Part shown: piece by piece, positions 52,173-64,000 of the stretch
How the letters are laid out: each line of letters begins with the position of its first letter
Numbering within the stretch: position 1 is the stretch's first letter
Origin: Amorphochlora amoebiformis
Lineage: Eukaryota > Cercozoa > Chlorarachniophyceae
DNA: 64,000 nt
Direction of reading: 5' to 3'
NCBI GenBank assembly: GCA_054601695.1
Contig: BAAHQB010000160.1
Span: forward strand, 248,001 to 312,000
Notes under the pieces: model-generated
The model's input: the letters and a program-made list of their open reading frames with translations, nothing else
Told to the model about the DNA's origin: nothing
Databases searched by the model: none
Position numbers and translations under genes: made by a program

Positions 52173-52730
52173 TAGCCCTAGCCCTAGCTCTAGTCGTAGC
52201 CCTAGCCGTAGCCGTAGCCTTAGCCGTAGGCCTAGCCCTAGCCCTAGCCCTAGCCGTAGCCCTAGCCCTAGCTCGAGCGTAGCCGTAGCCGTAGCCCTAG
52301 CCCTAGCCATAGCCGTAGCCCTAGCTGTAGCCGTAGCCCTAGCTGTAGCCGTAGCCCTAGCCATAGCCGTAACCCTAGCTGTAGCCGTAGCCCTAGCCAT
52401 AGCCGTAGCCCTAGCCATAGCCGTAGCCCTAGCCCTAGCCATAGCCCTGGCCATAGCCGTAGCCCTAGCTGTAGCCGTAGCCCTAGATGTAGCCGTAGCC
52501 CTAGCCATAACCGTAGCGCCCTAGCTGTAGCCGTAGCTCTAGCCGTAGCCCTAGCCGTAGCCCTAGCCTTAGTCGTAGGCCTAGCCCTAGCCCTAGTCGT
52601 AGGCCTAGCCCTAGCCCTAACCGTAGCCGTAGCCCTAGCCGCAGCCCTAGCCCTAGCCGAAGCCCTAGCCCTAGCTATAGCCCTAGCCCTAGTTGTAGCC
52701 CTAGCCGTAGCCGTAGCCGTAGCCGTAAAC
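52173..52730 (+). repeat. TAGCCN hexamer satellite
   Basis: About 90 hexamers of the form TAGCCC, TAGCCG, TAGCTG or TAGCCA, in phase through nearly the whole array. Variants recur in higher-order groups, such as CCCTAGCCATAGCCG and CCCTAGCTGTAGCCG. On the minus strand it is GGGCTA-like, one transposition away from telomeric TTAGGG. It lies directly beside exon 52797-52742 of the minus-strand gene. Open frames in all phases (Ala-Val, Arg-Ser-Pro-Ser) are a by-product of the hexamer. Confidence 0.95.
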
Positions 52731-52741
52731 CTAAGCCTGAC

Positions 52742-58307
<5,566 letters not shown>

Positions 58308-58973
58308 CCCGTAAGCTCGACCCGAAAAGATATATTGAAGCGTAACCTTTCTGTGACGAGGCCCTGAGTAACACATATTTATGTGACATTGCCATATGAA
58401 TCGCAATTATAGCCGTGACATAGGGCATTGTATACGGTCTCCACGGAACCCAAGATGTGACATGGCATTGCTGTAGTTCGGAGCGAACATCCATCCGAAG
58501 AACAGTCCCCCCCCCTGTTGGACGTTTTCTAGGAATTTCTGAACATCTTTTGGTGAAATTGGTGGACGAGCTAAAAGGGTAATGGTATAGCTCGGGGGTG
58601 GGGAAAAGGGGGTTAGATCTACTTTTTTTAGAAGTAGATGTTAATTTGTGCGCACTCTCACGTCAAAAAACACCGAAAATATATCTGTGTGTTGTGTAAT
58701 GCTCATTTCATTCGTAACTTTCTAAATTTTCCAGCTTCCGTAGAAGACAAGAATATTCTGGGTTTCAGAGGTGTACACGAGCACAAACCATTCCAACCCA
58801 TCTATCGACACCCTTACTGTGAAAAGCTTAACAATTCTTAAAGCAAATTAGCACCCATGGATTGTGCGTCTTGAAGCCGTCTTCCCTTCCGGAATTTTTT
58901 AAAATCTTCTCTAACGTAAGATACCGGTCTCATCTCGAAGCCGAGGAAAGGAGTTCTGGATAATATCGGCTCA
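58308..58973. other. Shared upstream region of divergent membrane-protein gene and NRT2
   Basis: 666 bp without TA arrays, unusual here. It separates the ATG at 58307 (minus) from the ATG at 58974 (plus), and probably holds both promoters and 5' UTRs. A CAG acceptor-like site follows AAATTTTC at 58728, and the open stretch after it (to 58840) might be a 5' UTR exon of NRT2. No specific regulatory motif can be assigned. Confidence 0.45.
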
Positions 58974-63834
<4,861 letters not shown>

Positions 63835-63917
63835 ATACATATATACATATTTTTTATACTATGTTATATACAAATATATATCTACTTAAATAATTTGGAT
63901 TATATTCACAAATATCC

Positions 63918-63953
<36 letters not shown>

Positions 63954-64000
63954 ATATACATGTGTGTATATATAAACATTAACGTATGTGTGTGCATATG

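Overview
This is nuclear DNA from an intron-rich, flagellated eukaryotic microbe. Canonical GT-AG introns, very small exons (often 30-100 nt), interstitial TTAGGG repeats, an intraflagellar-transport gene, an NRT2-type nitrate transporter and a fused TrpA-TrpB tryptophan synthase all point that way. A stramenopile-like alga or oomycete-like lineage fits best, but the species cannot be named from this window. About half of the window is (TA)n microsatellite, almost all of it in introns or between genes. The many Tyr/Ile reading frames come from these arrays and are not genes.

Layout, left to right. 1-9446, minus strand: bifunctional tryptophan synthase (TrpA then linker then TrpB), running off the left edge inside TrpB. 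11630-18469, plus: a small gene (about 157 aa) of unknown family with an acidic tail. 19900-42613, plus: a complete 51-exon gene for IFT121/WDR35 (1184 aa once the exons are joined), a subunit of the IFT-A train that carries cargo in cilia. A young Ty1/copia retrotransposon (21342-25255) sits in sense orientation in its intron 7. 44987-58307, minus: a chain of exons ending in a peroxiredoxin/redoxin-like domain and beginning with a membrane-anchored protein of unknown family; this may be one gene or two. 58974-63789, plus: an NRT2 nitrate/nitrite transporter that continues past the right edge. IFT121 and the redoxin gene are convergent. The membrane protein and NRT2 are divergent and share a 0.67 kb upstream region, and TrpAB and the small gene are also divergent.

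The most unusual signal is the way introns behave. The first seven IFT121 exons are separated by compact 52-96 bp introns without arrays. The intron after exon 7, and nearly all later ones, carry TA arrays. Around those arrays, exons with their splice sites have been copied locally and have decayed into 'ghost exons' (IFT121 exons 27 and 31, NRT2 exons 2-4, TrpB and linker exons). Non-coding segments show the same behaviour, in runs of two to five copies. This suggests that TA arrays drive frequent short tandem duplication by template switching or unequal exchange.

Other repeats include a three-copy dispersed family of 210-260 bp, telomeric-repeat clusters inside genes, a TAGCCN hexamer satellite, and kilobase-scale GA and CT tracts. 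The copia element has nearly identical LTRs and one open polyprotein frame, but it lacks the integrase core. All exon calls come from reading by eye: homology remembered from known families, plus reading-phase agreement across splice sites. No alignment or database search was run.
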